64,000 nucleotides of DNA from Rhodospirillaceae bacterium (GCA_020638595.1 JACKIG010000013.1:1-64000); one strand, 5' to 3'; positions 15,972 to 25,269 are shown, counted from the first letter of the stretch. Notes: generated by a model from the letters alone, not told the origin. Numbers and translations are program-made.

Positions 15972-17840
15972 TCACCCGTTCCCGGCACGGGCGGCCGTGC
16001 GCCGGCGCAGCCCGGCCCATGCCAGTGCTGCCGCGGCCAGCAGGGCCGGGACCATCAGGGTGGCGGCGAATTGCAGCCACAGCTGCAGGCTCTCGACCTC
16101 CTGCCGCAGGGCGCGCTGGACCGTGCGGAGCTCCCGCCGGATCTCGATGATGCGGGCACGCAGGCCGCCCAGGGCCTCCCGCCGGGCGGCGGTCAGCGCG
16201 GCCTCTCCCTCCACGGTCCGCTCCAGCTCCGCCAGCGCCGCTTCGGTCTCGGTCAGTTCGCGCAGCAGGCCCTGTTCGGCCGTGCGGTATTGGGCGTCCG
16301 CCTCGGCTTGCAGGGCGGCAATCCGCTCGAACGGGCGGGCGACGTCGGCGCGGCCGCGCAACGTCGCCAGGTTGACGGCACCGCGCAGAGCCTCGATGGC
16401 ATTGATCACGAAGGCGTCGTTGTTGGCGATGGTGGTGGCGACCGGCTGGCCATCGACCTCGCTGACGCGCGCCCACAGGGGATCGGCCAGGAAGTCGCTG
16501 TCGGCAACGACCACGATGTCCAGGGGGGCCGTGGTCGCGGCCAGGTGGGCGGCGCCGGTGGCGGCCCCGGCGGGCGGCCCGTCGGCAAAGGCGCTTCGCG
16601 CCGGGCCGCGGATGCGCGCGGCCAGGGTCAGCGGTCCGGGTCCGGCGCGGTAGAGCGCCAGCAGCTGCCGGGGGCCGATTTCCGCCTGTACGTGGCCCAA
16701 CGGCAGTGCCATGGCCTCGCCGCTTGTGGTCAGCAGCGGGGTCATCGTCGTGCCCGCCCCGTCGACCGGGTCGAGGATGCCGGCACTGGCGAAGGTGACG
16801 GCGTTCAGTTCGCTGGCAATGGCATCGTCACGCGACACGAACGGGCGCCGCACCGACAACAGCAGGGCATCGTCCACCGTCTCCGGCCGGTCGCCCGGCA
16901 CCTCCACGGGTATGGCCAGGCGGATATCGGCGGCTGCCCGGTCCGGGCGCAGCCGGATGCCCCAGCTGTCCGCGAACGGCGCCAGGTCCGATCCGTTCGG
17001 GGCGAAGCGGGCGGAGGGGGGGACAAGCGCCCGTTCGATCTCGCTATAGGGGTCGACGAAGGCCAAGACCCTGCCGCCGCCCATCAGGTACTGGTCGACG
17101 GCATAGAGCGTGGCCGGCCCCAGGCCGCGGGGGTGGGCCAGCAGCAGCACGTCGATGGACGGGTCGATGGCGATGGCGTCCGTCAGCAGCACGGTGAGGC
17201 GGAAGAACTCGGCCAGCCGCAGCGTGATCAGCCACAGCGCGTGTTCTGCGTCGCCGGCCAGGGGCAGCGGGCTCAGCACGCCGACGGTCGTCCGCTCCGG
17301 CTCGGCCAGGGCGGCGATGACGGCGGTCAGGTCGTATTCCAGCTCGGGCTCGCGCCGGGGCGCGAACAGCGGGATCACGGCCTGGTCGTCGACGGCATTC
17401 GTCCCCGTCAGGCCGAAATACCCGGTGTCGCCGTTGGCCAGCGGCAGCCCGGTCAGCCCGAAGGCCAGGGCCTCGTCCTCCGCCGGGCTGAAGGGTGCGG
17501 GATCGCGCAGGCGCAGGACCAGCCGGCCGCCGGCCCGTTCGGCATATTCCGCCAGCAGCTCGCGCACCCGGGACGCATAGGCCGCCAGGGCCGGCTGGTC
17601 GCGCTCCAGCGACCGCGACAGGAACAGGGTCAGCGTGATCGGCTCGTCTATCCGCTCCAGCACCGCCCTTGTGGCCGGGGCCAGCGTGTACAGCCGTCCT
17701 TCGGTCAGGTCCAGGCGCCAGCCTTCCAGGGCCTTCAGCGCCACGAGATTGACGGCGAAATAGAGGGCGATCACCGACACCACGGCAATGGTACCGCGCA
17801 GGCCGGGGCCAGGCAGCCGGCGCGCGATCCGGCCTGTCAT
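15972..17840 (-). CDS. GldG-like ABC transporter auxiliary protein
   Basis: A 622-residue protein with an N-terminal membrane helix (GTIAVVSVIALYFAVNLVAL), a large extracytoplasmic domain and a C-terminal helix (LWLQFAATLMVPALLAAAAL). The hallmark of this family is present near the N-terminus: DLTEGRLYTLAPATRAVLER followed by EPITLTLFLSR. Later segments (QYLMGGGRVLAFVDPYSE and IVVVADSDFLADPLW) match the GldG / ABC-type uncharacterised (DUF4350-like) fold. A coiled coil of about 80 residues precedes the last helix. The start overlaps the permease stop in an ATGA junction, so the two are coupled. It should form a complex with the ATPase and permease; the substrate is unknown. Confidence 0.85.
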   Translation of the reverse strand: MTGRIARRLPGPGLRGTIAVVSVIALYFAVNLVALKALEGWRLDLTEGRLYTLAPATRAVLERIDEPITLTLFLSRSLERDQPALAAYASRVRELLAEYAERAGGRLVLRLRDPAPFSPAEDEALAFGLTGLPLANGDTGYFGLTGTNAVDDQAVIPLFAPRREPELEYDLTAVIAALAEPERTTVGVLSPLPLAGDAEHALWLITLRLAEFFRLTVLLTDAIAIDPSIDVLLLAHPRGLGPATLYAVDQYLMGGGRVLAFVDPYSEIERALVPPSARFAPNGSDLAPFADSWGIRLRPDRAAADIRLAIPVEVPGDRPETVDDALLLSVRRPFVSRDDAIASELNAVTFASAGILDPVDGAGTTMTPLLTTSGEAMALPLGHVQAEIGPRQLLALYRAGPGPLTLAARIRGPARSAFADGPPAGAATGAAHLAATTAPLDIVVVADSDFLADPLWARVSEVDGQPVATTIANNDAFVINAIEALRGAVNLATLRGRADVARPFERIAALQAEADAQYRTAEQGLLRELTETEAALAELERTVEGEAALTAARREALGGLRARIIEIRRELRTVQRALRQEVESLQLWLQFAATLMVPALLAAAALAWAGLRRRTAARAGNG

Positions 17841-18682
17841 GTCCGCCGTCCCGACGCCACCAGGGCGGTGTTGAAGACCAGGAACAGCGCGATGGTGGTG
17901 GCGAAGAACACCAGGTCGCGGGCGTCGAGCACGCCGCGCATGAGGGCACCGAAGCGCGCTTCGAAACTGAACCACGCCAGTGGTTCCACCAGCCCTGCCG
18001 GCAGCCAGTCGCCGAGGAAACCCAGCACCGGCGACGATCCCGGGGCGGTGAAGGCGAAGCAGGCGGCCACTGCCAGGATGAACGCCACCACCTGGCTGCG
18101 GCCGATGGCGCTGGCCGCCGCGCCGACGGCAAGATAGGCCCCGGCCAGCAGCAGGCTGCCCAGATAGCCCGCGGCGATGACGCCGTGGTCGGGCCGGCCC
18201 AGATAGGTGACGACCGCCCACATGGGCAGGGTCAGCACCAGCGCCAGGGCCAGCACGCCCCAGGCCGCCAGGAACTTGCCGACCACCGCCTGGGCGGGGG
18301 TCAGCGGCAGGGTCAGCAGCACCTCCAGCGTGCCCGATCGCCGCTCTTCCGCCCACAGCCGCATGGCCAATGCCGGACCCAGCAACAGGTAGAGCCAGGG
18401 ATGGAAGCGGAAGAACGGGATCAGGTCGGCGCGCCCGCGTTCGAAGAACGCCCCGGCCTGGAAGGTCAGGATGCCGTTGAGGATCAGGAAGATGACCAGG
18501 AACACCAGGGCCAACGGCGTTGCGAAATAGCCGCGCAGCTCGCGCCGGAAGACGGCCGCGACCGGACGCCAGGTGCCGCCTGCACGTGCCGCCGCGCGCG
18601 CGACCGCGCGCACCAGCCGATGCCGGCGCGGCGCCGGCAGCCGGCGGCTGTAGCGTGTCCTGGGACGCCGGCCGTCGGGCAT
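17837..18682 (-). CDS. ABC-2 type permease, GldF-like
   Basis: A 281-residue inner-membrane protein with about six helices, including PLALVFLVIFLILNGILTF, VLALALVLTLPMWAVVTYL, VVAFILAVAACFAFTAPG and LVFFATTIALFLVFNTALV. The motifs AVFRRELRGYFATPLALVF and RLWAEERRSGTLEVLLTLPL are characteristic of ABC-2 / NosY / GldF permeases. The N-terminal 45 residues are arginine-rich and unusual, so a later start is possible. Its ATG overlaps the ATPase stop (TGATG), and its stop overlaps the GldG-like start. It provides the membrane path for the transporter. Confidence 0.85.
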   Translation of the reverse strand: MPDGRRPRTRYSRRLPAPRRHRLVRAVARAAARAGGTWRPVAAVFRRELRGYFATPLALVFLVIFLILNGILTFQAGAFFERGRADLIPFFRFHPWLYLLLGPALAMRLWAEERRSGTLEVLLTLPLTPAQAVVGKFLAAWGVLALALVLTLPMWAVVTYLGRPDHGVIAAGYLGSLLLAGAYLAVGAAASAIGRSQVVAFILAVAACFAFTAPGSSPVLGFLGDWLPAGLVEPLAWFSFEARFGALMRGVLDARDLVFFATTIALFLVFNTALVASGRRT

Positions 18683-19467
18683 CAGCCGCACCCGGCCGCG
18701 GCGGCCTTCCCGGCGCCGGTGAGCGTGCGGAAACAATCCTCAAGGCTGTTGATGCGCGACAGCCGCGCCAGCTCCTCCGGCTTGCCGTCGGCCATGATGC
18801 GGCCATCGGCGATGACGACGGCGCGCGTGCAGACGGCCGCGACCTCTTCCAGCATATGGGTGGAGATGACGATCGCCTTGTCCGGCGCCATGGTCTTGAT
18901 CAGGTTCCGCATCTCGTGGCGCTGGTTGGGGTCGAGACCGTCCGTCGGTTCGTCCAGGATCAGGGCCGGCGGGTCGTGGATCAGCGCCGCGGCCAGCGCG
19001 ACGCGCCGGCGATAGCCCTTCGACAGCGTGTCGATGCGCTGGCGCCACACCGGTGCCAGGCCGGCCAGCGAGGCGACGCGGTCCAGGGCCGCCCGCGCGG
19101 TGCGCCCGCGCAGGCCCTGGGCGCCGGCAATGAAGCGAAGATAGGCGCCGGCCGCCATGTCGCCGTAGGCCGGCGCGCCTTCCGGCAGGTAGCCCAGCGC
19201 CCGGCGCGCCGCCAGCGGCCGGTCCTGCACGTCGGCGCCGCAGATGCGCGCCCGACCCGCCGTCGGCGGCAGGAACCCGCTGGCCATGCGCATCGCCGTC
19301 GTCTTGCCTGCACCATTGGGGCCGATCAGCCCGACGACCTCGCCCCGGGTGACGGTGAACGTCACGTCGTCGACGGCAACCAGCGCGCCGAAGCGGCGCG
19401 TCAGGTGGTCGAGCTCGATCGACACGGGGCAGGCCGGCAATGTCATGGGCAACAGCTTTTCGGTCAT
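18682..19467 (-). CDS. ABC transporter ATP-binding protein, GldA-like
   Basis: A 261-residue ATPase. Walker A is GPNGAGKTT, the signature motif is LSKGYRRRV (the variant used by GldA/NosF-type ATPases instead of LSGGQ), Walker B is ALILDEPTDGLDP, and the switch histidine is in ISTHMLEEV. It leads an operon with a permease, a GldG-like protein and a DUF4340 protein, all on the minus strand with overlapping junctions. The start is set at ATG 19467 (MTEKLLPMTL); ATG 19446 would also work. It is divergent from the cyclase gene 58 bases away, so both promoters share a short region. Confidence 0.88.
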   Translation of the reverse strand: MTEKLLPMTLPACPVSIELDHLTRRFGALVAVDDVTFTVTRGEVVGLIGPNGAGKTTAMRMASGFLPPTAGRARICGADVQDRPLAARRALGYLPEGAPAYGDMAAGAYLRFIAGAQGLRGRTARAALDRVASLAGLAPVWRQRIDTLSKGYRRRVALAAALIHDPPALILDEPTDGLDPNQRHEMRNLIKTMAPDKAIVISTHMLEEVAAVCTRAVVIADGRIMADGKPEELARLSRINSLEDCFRTLTGAGKAAAAGCG

Positions 19468-19525
19468 CCGCCGCGGGACTGACGCCGTATAGTAGGCCGG
19501 GGACGGGGAACGCAAAGGGGGATCG

Positions 19526-21184
19526 GTGGCCCATCGGCTCGGCCTGGCCAGCGGCATCGTCATGCTGCTGTTCGTACTCGGCCATTTCCTCAATCACATG
19601 CTGGGCCTGGTCTCGCTGGAGGCGATGAACTGGGGCCTCCAGTATTCCATCGCCCCCTGGCGCAACATCCCCGGGCTGGTGCTGCTGGGCGGCGCCCTCA
19701 CCGTGCACCTGTGCCTCGCGCTGAAGTCCCTGTACGGTCGCCGCAGCCTGAGGATGACGACGTGGGAGGCGTTCCAGCTGGCCCTCGGCCTGATCATCCC
19801 CGTGCTGCTGATGGAACATGTCATCGGCACGCGTGCGGCGGACGACCTGACCCGGCTGCGCAGCGACTATACCTATGTGATGGCGTATCTGTGGGTCGCG
19901 GTGCCGTGGCTGGCGGCGACTCAGATCGCGCTGGTCGTCGTCGCCTGGGTGCATGCCATGATCGGCCTGCACTATTGGCTGCGCCTGAAGCGGTGGTACC
20001 CGCGCCTGGTCGCATGGCTGTTCGCCGTGGCCGTGCTGCTGCCGGCACTGGCCGTTGCGGGGTTCGTGTCGACCGGCCTGGACGTGCGGGCCCGTGCGGC
20101 CGATCCCGGCTACCTGGACGGGGTCTTTCACCGCGCACGCCTGGATGCGGCGGAAGAGACGTTCATCCGCACGGGGACGCAATACGGGCTGATGATCTAT
20201 GCCCTGCTGCTGGGGGGAACGCTGGCGGCCCGGGGCGTGCGGCTCTATCACGCCAACCGGCGCAGCGTGCCGCGGCTGATCCATCCCAGCCGCGCCGTGC
20301 CGCTGCGGCTGGGGGCCACGGTGCTGGAAACGCTGCGCGACGCCGGGATTGCCCATGCCTCGGTCTGCGGCGGGCGCGGGCGCTGTTCCACCTGCCGGGT
20401 CCAGGTCCATCGCGGCGGCGACCGGCTGGTTGACCCGACGCCGGAGGAGCTGCGCGTGCTGAAGCGCATCGGCGCGCCGCCGGGTGTGCGCCTGGCCTGC
20501 CAGATCCGCCCGCCCGGGGACCTGGAGATCGTGCCCCTGCTGCCGCCCACGGCGACGGCCCGCGACGGCTTCGCCTCCCCGGCCTACAAATACGGGGAGG
20601 AGCGGACGATCGCCATCCTGTTTGCCGACTTGCGCGGCTTCACGAAGCTGTCCGACAGCAAGCTGCCCTTCGACGTGGTCTTCCTGCTGAACCGCTATTT
20701 CGACGGGATGGGCCATGCGGTGGAGCAGGCCGGCGGGCACCTGGACAAGTTCATCGGCGACGGGGTGATGGCCCTGTTCGGCGTGGAATCGGGACCGCAG
20801 GCCGGCTGTCGCCAGGCGCTGGCGGCGGCCGGGGCCATGGCGCGGGAGCTTGCCGCCCTGAACCGCAGCCTGGCCGGCGACCTGCCGGAACCGCTGCGCA
20901 TGGGCATCGGCATCCATGTGGGACCCGCCATCGTCGGCGAGATGGGCTATGGCCGGGCCAAGGCCCTGACCGCCATCGGCGATGCGGTCAATACCGCCAG
21001 CCGGCTGGAGGGCCTGTCGAAGGAGTTCGCGGTCGAACTGGTGGTGTCGGACGAGGTCATCGGCTTCGCCGGCCTGGACCTTGACGCCTTTCCGCCGCAC
21101 CAGGCCGCCATCCGCGGCAAGCGCGAAAAGCTGACCGTGCGTGCCATCCCTGCCGCTGCCGAGCTGGCGCCGCTGCTGGCGTGA
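19526..21184 (+). CDS. Redox-type adenylate/guanylate cyclase with membrane anchor and [2Fe-2S] domain (CyaC-like)
   Basis: A 552-residue fusion. Residues about 1-240 carry six helices with histidines at 20, 24, 61, 98, 143 and 149, in a pattern like the succinate dehydrogenase-type diheme membrane anchor known from Sinorhizobium CyaC. Residues about 255-340 form a plant-type ferredoxin domain with C281, C287, C290 and C325. The class III cyclase domain follows, with FADLRGFTKLSD (metal aspartate D368), HLDKFIGDGVMALFG and AIGDAVNTASRLE. The start is GTG with AAAGGGG upstream. The protein should couple the quinone or respiratory redox state to cAMP synthesis. Substrate (ATP rather than GTP) and heme content are inferred from the family. 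Confidence 0.88.
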   Translation: MAHRLGLASGIVMLLFVLGHFLNHMLGLVSLEAMNWGLQYSIAPWRNIPGLVLLGGALTVHLCLALKSLYGRRSLRMTTWEAFQLALGLIIPVLLMEHVIGTRAADDLTRLRSDYTYVMAYLWVAVPWLAATQIALVVVAWVHAMIGLHYWLRLKRWYPRLVAWLFAVAVLLPALAVAGFVSTGLDVRARAADPGYLDGVFHRARLDAAEETFIRTGTQYGLMIYALLLGGTLAARGVRLYHANRRSVPRLIHPSRAVPLRLGATVLETLRDAGIAHASVCGGRGRCSTCRVQVHRGGDRLVDPTPEELRVLKRIGAPPGVRLACQIRPPGDLEIVPLLPPTATARDGFASPAYKYGEERTIAILFADLRGFTKLSDSKLPFDVVFLLNRYFDGMGHAVEQAGGHLDKFIGDGVMALFGVESGPQAGCRQALAAAGAMARELAALNRSLAGDLPEPLRMGIGIHVGPAIVGEMGYGRAKALTAIGDAVNTASRLEGLSKEFAVELVVSDEVIGFAGLDLDAFPPHQAAIRGKREKLTVRAIPAAAELAPLLA

Positions 21185-21200
21185 GGAGGGTACGGTCCAG

Positions 21201-21902
21201 GTGAGCCTCACGACCCCTGCGCGCGAGCACCACTTCGTCCATCGCATCGGTTGGTTGCGTGCCGCCGTCCTGGGTGCCAATGACGGCCTGGTATCGACGG
21301 CCAGCCTGATCGTCGGTGTCGCCGCGGCCACGCCCGACCGGACGAGCATCCTGCTTGCCGGCGTCGCGGGCCTTGTGGCCGGCGCGATGTCCATGGCCGC
21401 CGGCGAATACGTCTCGGTCAGCTCGCAATCCGACACGGAGCGGGCGGACCTGGAGACGGAGCGGCGCGCCCTGGAAGCCGCGCCGGAGGTCGAGCTTGAG
21501 GAACTGGCGCAGATCTATGAAGGACGCGGCGTGGAGGCGGGGCTGGCGCGACAGGTGGCGTCCCAGCTGATGAACCATGACAGCCTGGCAACGCATGCGC
21601 GCGACGAACTCGGCATCTCCGACATCTCCACCGCGCGCCCGGTGCAGGCGGCCCTGACCTCGGCCGTCACCTTCTCCGTCGGGGCCGGCCTGCCGCTGGC
21701 GGCGGTGGCGATCGCGCCGGTTGCCCACACCATCCCGGTCGTGTCCCTGGCATCGCTGGCCAGCCTGGGGCTGCTGGGCGCGATCGCCGCGCGCGCCGGC
21801 GGCGCCGGCATGGGGAGGGCCGCCGTGCGCGTGATGTTCTGGGGGGCGCTTGCCATGGCCGTGACGGCCGGGGTCGGCACCCTGTTCGGAACGATCGCCT
21901 GA
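21201..21902 (+). CDS. VIT1/CCC1 family Fe2+/Mn2+ transporter
   Basis: A 233-residue inner-membrane protein with about five helices. The family signature is at the N-terminus: RIGWLRAAVLGANDGLVSTASLIVGVA (helix 1) and GLVAGAMSMAAGEYVSVSSQ (helix 2). A cytoplasmic metal-binding loop rich in acidic residues (ERADLETERRALEAAPEVEL) follows, then three C-terminal helices. The length suits bacterial members without a ferritin domain. The start is set at GTG 21201, since GAGGAGGG stands 11 bases upstream; that motif overlaps the stop of the cyclase gene. It probably exports or sequesters Mn2+ or Fe2+. Confidence 0.87.
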   Translation: MSLTTPAREHHFVHRIGWLRAAVLGANDGLVSTASLIVGVAAATPDRTSILLAGVAGLVAGAMSMAAGEYVSVSSQSDTERADLETERRALEAAPEVELEELAQIYEGRGVEAGLARQVASQLMNHDSLATHARDELGISDISTARPVQAALTSAVTFSVGAGLPLAAVAIAPVAHTIPVVSLASLASLGLLGAIAARAGGAGMGRAAVRVMFWGALAMAVTAGVGTLFGTIA

Positions 21903-21942
21903 GGCCCGCCGGCGCCGTCCCTTGCCGACGGTGCGCTGCCGC

Positions 21943-23967
21943 TCAGGCCGATCGACGGCGGCGTCGGCCGGTTGCGGCCGGTTCGGCGGGGGTGGGCAGC
22001 TCGAACGCGCGGGCCAGGTGCGGATAGGCGTCGGTGCGGTGGGGCAGGGCCATGGCGTCGACGAAATGGCGCTGGAAGTCGGCCTCGACGGCGGTTTCGA
22101 CCTTTTCGATGTCGCGGACGACCTGCTCGATCTCGTCGCGGGCCTTGCGGTCGACCAGCGCGATACGCGCACCGGTACCGGCGGCGTTGCCGATGGCGGC
22201 GACGTGGCCCAGGTCGCAGTCCGGGATCATCCCCAGCAGCATGGCGTATTGCGGGTCGATATGGCTGCCGAAGGCGCCGGCCAGGCGGATGCGGTCGACC
22301 TGGTCGACGCCATAGCGGGCCATCAGCAGCTTCGCCCCGGCATGCAGGGCCGCCTTGGCCAGCTGGATGGCGCGGATGTCGGGCTGCGTCACATGGATCG
22401 GCGGGTCGCCGTCGTGCAGGACGTAGCGCCAGGTGCGCCCGTCCGGCTGCAGCCGCGGCGTGCGCTCGGCCAAGGCGCCCTGGATGACGCCGTTGCGGTC
22501 CAGCAGGCCGGCCATCAGCATCTCGCCGATCACCTCGATGATGCCGGAACCGCAGATGCCGGTGACGCCCAGCATCTCCGTCTCCTCGGCGAAGCCGGGC
22601 TCGTTCGACCACAGGTCGCAGCCGATGACCTTGACCTTCGGCTCCAGCGTCTCGCGGTCGATGCGCACCCGCTCTATGGCGCCGGGGGCGGCGCGCTGGC
22701 CGCACGAGATCTCCGCCCCTTCGAAGGCCGGCCCGGTGGGGGAGCTGGCGGCGAGCAGGCGGCGGCTACTGCCCAGCACGATCTCGGCATTGGTGCCGAC
22801 ATCGATCAGCAGCGTCACCGGCTCAGCCCTGTGCGGGGCTTCGGCCAGCACCATCGCCGCGGCATCGGCGCCGACATGGCCGGCGATGCAGGGCAGCACA
22901 TAGATGCGCCCGCCGGGGGCGATGGCGATGTCCAGCTCCCGCGCCGGCAGATCCTGGGCCGAGGCGGTGGCCAGCGCGAAGGGCGCGCCGCCCAGCTCCA
23001 CCGGATCAAGCCCCAGGAACAGGTGGTGCATGATCGGGTTGCCGACGACCACGGCCTCTACCACGTCCTCGGGCGCGGCGCCGGCCTCGCCCGTGACCTT
23101 GACGACCAGGACATTGACGGCCTCGCGCACCACGCGGGCCATGTCGTGATGGGCGCCGGGGTGCATCTGCACATAGGACACCCGGCTCATCACGTCTTCG
23201 CCGAAGCGGATCTGCGGGTTCATCATCCCGGCCGAACCGATGACGCGGCCCGAGCGCAGGTCGCAGAGATGGGCGGCGATGGTGGTGGAGCCGATGTCGA
23301 CGGCCACACCCAGCGCCCGCGTCTCCGCCCCCGGCCACAGTGCCACGATCACCGGCCGCGGCGCGGTGTCGAGGACGGCCGCCGTCACCTGCCAGTCGCC
23401 CTTGCGCAAGGTCGGCTGCAGCCCGGCCAGCACGGCGCGGTCGCAGATGGGCAGCGCCAAGCCGTGCTGCTCGTGCAAGGCCGTGCACAGGCGTTCCAGG
23501 TCGCCGGAGGGATGGTGCATGTCGGGCTCGGCCACCGTCACGGTGTGCAGCGTCACCCGCGGGTCGGCGGGCACGCGCCGCATCTCGGCCCGCTTGCGCA
23601 CGACCTGGCGGTTGACCTGGGCATCGGCCGGCACGTCGATGACCAGGTCGCCCAGCATCTGCGCGCGGCAGCCCAGCCGCCGGCCCGGCTTCAGGCGATG
23701 GCGGCCTTCCCACTGGGTTTCGGCCTCGGTCCAGCCGGACAGGTGGTCGGCACGGCTCTTCAGCTTGTGCTTGGCGAAATCGCCTTCCGCGACCTCCACC
23801 TGGCAGCGGGCGCACAGCCCCTGGCCGCCGCAGACGCTCTCGATATAGACGCCCAGCGAGCGCGCGGCATCCAGCACCGTGGTGCCGGCGGCAAAGCGTC
23901 CGCGCCGGCCCGACGGCGTGAAGACGACCTGAACCTCGCCTGCGGCCGGCGCGTCCTCCGTCGCCAT
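21943..23967 (-). CDS. RACo-type corrinoid reactivase with ferredoxin and ASKHA domains (DUF4445)
   Basis: A 674-residue cytoplasmic protein that reduces inactive Co(II) corrinoid back to Co(I) at ATP cost. A plant-type [2Fe-2S] domain occupies about residues 10-105 (SVCGGQGLCARCQVEV with C46, C52, C55 and a fourth at C100). A linker comes next. The ASKHA nucleotide-binding part shows GVAVDIGSTTIAAHL and TLLIDVGTNAEIVLG, with GVTGICGSGIIEVI and IRLAGAFGSHID near the C-terminus. Start ATG 23967 lies four bases after the methyltransferase stop. It is the last gene of the corrinoid operon, where such an activator is required. The C-terminal arginine run (TGRRRRRSA) is unusual. Confidence 0.9.
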   Translation of the reverse strand: MATEDAPAAGEVQVVFTPSGRRGRFAAGTTVLDAARSLGVYIESVCGGQGLCARCQVEVAEGDFAKHKLKSRADHLSGWTEAETQWEGRHRLKPGRRLGCRAQMLGDLVIDVPADAQVNRQVVRKRAEMRRVPADPRVTLHTVTVAEPDMHHPSGDLERLCTALHEQHGLALPICDRAVLAGLQPTLRKGDWQVTAAVLDTAPRPVIVALWPGAETRALGVAVDIGSTTIAAHLCDLRSGRVIGSAGMMNPQIRFGEDVMSRVSYVQMHPGAHHDMARVVREAVNVLVVKVTGEAGAAPEDVVEAVVVGNPIMHHLFLGLDPVELGGAPFALATASAQDLPARELDIAIAPGGRIYVLPCIAGHVGADAAAMVLAEAPHRAEPVTLLIDVGTNAEIVLGSSRRLLAASSPTGPAFEGAEISCGQRAAPGAIERVRIDRETLEPKVKVIGCDLWSNEPGFAEETEMLGVTGICGSGIIEVIGEMLMAGLLDRNGVIQGALAERTPRLQPDGRTWRYVLHDGDPPIHVTQPDIRAIQLAKAALHAGAKLLMARYGVDQVDRIRLAGAFGSHIDPQYAMLLGMIPDCDLGHVAAIGNAAGTGARIALVDRKARDEIEQVVRDIEKVETAVEADFQRHFVDAMALPHRTDAYPHLARAFELPTPAEPAATGRRRRRSA

Positions 23968-23971
23968 GACC

Positions 23972-24901
23972 TCAGGCGCCGCCCTGCCGCCTGCGTCCTT
24001 CGCGGCCGCCGCGCCGGCCCTCGCGCACCTCGCCCGCACCGCCGGCCGGCGGGCCGCCCTCGCGGTTGGCGTTCAGCCAGGCGCGGCAGTCGGGGTCCAG
24101 CGCATTCAGCATGTTGGCGGCGCGGATGCCGTTCATCTCCTCCGCGTGCAGCGGGTTCATGATCGCCGAGGTCATGCCCGAGCACGCGGCCATGGACAGG
24201 AAATGGGCGTTGACCACATGGCGATTGGGCAGGCCGAAGCTGATATTGCTGGCACCGCAGGTGGTGTTCACCTTCAGCTCCTCCCGCAGCCTGCGGATCA
24301 GGGTGAAGGCCTGGACGCCGGCGGTGCCCATGGCGCCGATGGGCATCACCAGCGGGTCGACGACCACGTCCTGGCGGCTGATGCCGTGATCCTCGGCGCG
24401 CTCGACGATCTTCTTGGCGACGGCGTAGCGCACGTCGGGGTCTTCGGAAATGCCGGTCTCGTCGTTGGAGATGGCGACCACGGCGGCGTCATACTTCTTC
24501 ACCAGCGGCAGCACCCGTTCCAGCGACTCGTCCTCGCCGGTGACGGAGTTGACCAGCGGTCGGCCCTGATAGACGGCAAGCCCCGCCGCCAGCGCATCGA
24601 TGATCGAGCTGTCGATGGACAGCGGCACGTCGACCAGCGACTGCACCAGCTTGATGGTCTCTGCCAGGATGCGCGGCTCGTCGGCCAGCGGGATGCCGGC
24701 GTTGACGTCCAGCATGGTGGCGCCGGCGGCGACCTGGGCCAGCGCATCGGCCTCGACCATCGAAAAGTCGCCACCCTTCATCGCCTCCGCCAGCTTCTTG
24801 CGGCCGGTGGGGTTGATGCGTTCGCCGATGATGCAGAAGGGCCGGTCGAAGCCGATCACGACCTCTTTGGTCGCGGACGAGAGGACGGTGCGTGTGGTCA
24901 T
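23972..24901 (-). CDS. Methyltetrahydrofolate:corrinoid methyltransferase, pterin-binding domain
   Basis: A 309-residue TIM-barrel protein of the dihydropteroate synthase-like methyltransferase family. Motifs are FCIIGERINPTGRKKLAEA at the start, GATMLDVNAGIPL, VPLSIDSSIIDALAAGL and CGASNISFGLPNRHVVN. It should transfer the methyl group from the corrinoid protein to tetrahydrofolate, sending one-carbon units to oxidation or biosynthesis. The last 30 residues (GGAGEVREGRRGGREGRRRQ) are a basic glycine/arginine tail not typical of the family. It sits 11 bases after the PF13769-like gene and four before the reactivase gene, in one operon. Confidence 0.9.
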   Translation of the reverse strand: MTTRTVLSSATKEVVIGFDRPFCIIGERINPTGRKKLAEAMKGGDFSMVEADALAQVAAGATMLDVNAGIPLADEPRILAETIKLVQSLVDVPLSIDSSIIDALAAGLAVYQGRPLVNSVTGEDESLERVLPLVKKYDAAVVAISNDETGISEDPDVRYAVAKKIVERAEDHGISRQDVVVDPLVMPIGAMGTAGVQAFTLIRRLREELKVNTTCGASNISFGLPNRHVVNAHFLSMAACSGMTSAIMNPLHAEEMNGIRAANMLNALDPDCRAWLNANREGGPPAGGAGEVREGRRGGREGRRRQGGA

Positions 24902-24912
24902 GGGGATCCCTG

Positions 24913-25269
24913 TCAGTCCGCCGGCGGCGGTTCCGGTTGGTCTCGGCCGCCGCTCTCGATCAGGCGGGCCAGGCGTTGGGGGTCGTAGTCCCGTCCCAGC
25001 CGTTCGGCCGCGGCGGTCACGGCGGCATCGAGGTCAGCCTCGCAGGGCTGCGGCTCGCTGCGCCGCCAGTCGGCCAGATAGGCATCGCTGTCGCGCCCGC
25101 CGGCCAGCATGGCGGCGATGTCGATGGCTTCCTGGAAGCGCTGCCCCAGCTCGCGCTTTGCCGTCCCGCCGTCGGCCGAGGCGATCACCTGGGCGGGGAT
25201 GTCGCGCCAATAGACGACCGTCAGTTCCGGCCCGGCGGCGCTGCGGCCACGGCGGCGTTCCCGCGTCAT
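24913..25269 (-). CDS. Small PF13769-like ('virulence factor') protein of the corrinoid operon
   Basis: A 118-residue soluble protein. The core (ELTVVYWRDIPAQVIASADG, then KRELGQRFQEAIDIAAMLAG and DAYLADWRRSE) resembles the short proteins annotated as virulence factor (PF13769). I recall these from methyltransferase clusters of Roseobacter-type and related bacteria; the name is historical and uninformative. Its start overlaps the DUF1638 stop in an ATGA junction and it directly precedes the methyltetrahydrofolate methyltransferase. The context argues for a role in corrinoid methyl transfer or its assembly. The exact function is unknown. The ends are charged and probably disordered. Confidence 0.7.
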   Translation of the reverse strand: MTRERRRGRSAAGPELTVVYWRDIPAQVIASADGGTAKRELGQRFQEAIDIAAMLAGGRDSDAYLADWRRSEPQPCEADLDAAVTAAAERLGRDYDPQRLARLIESGGRDQPEPPPAD

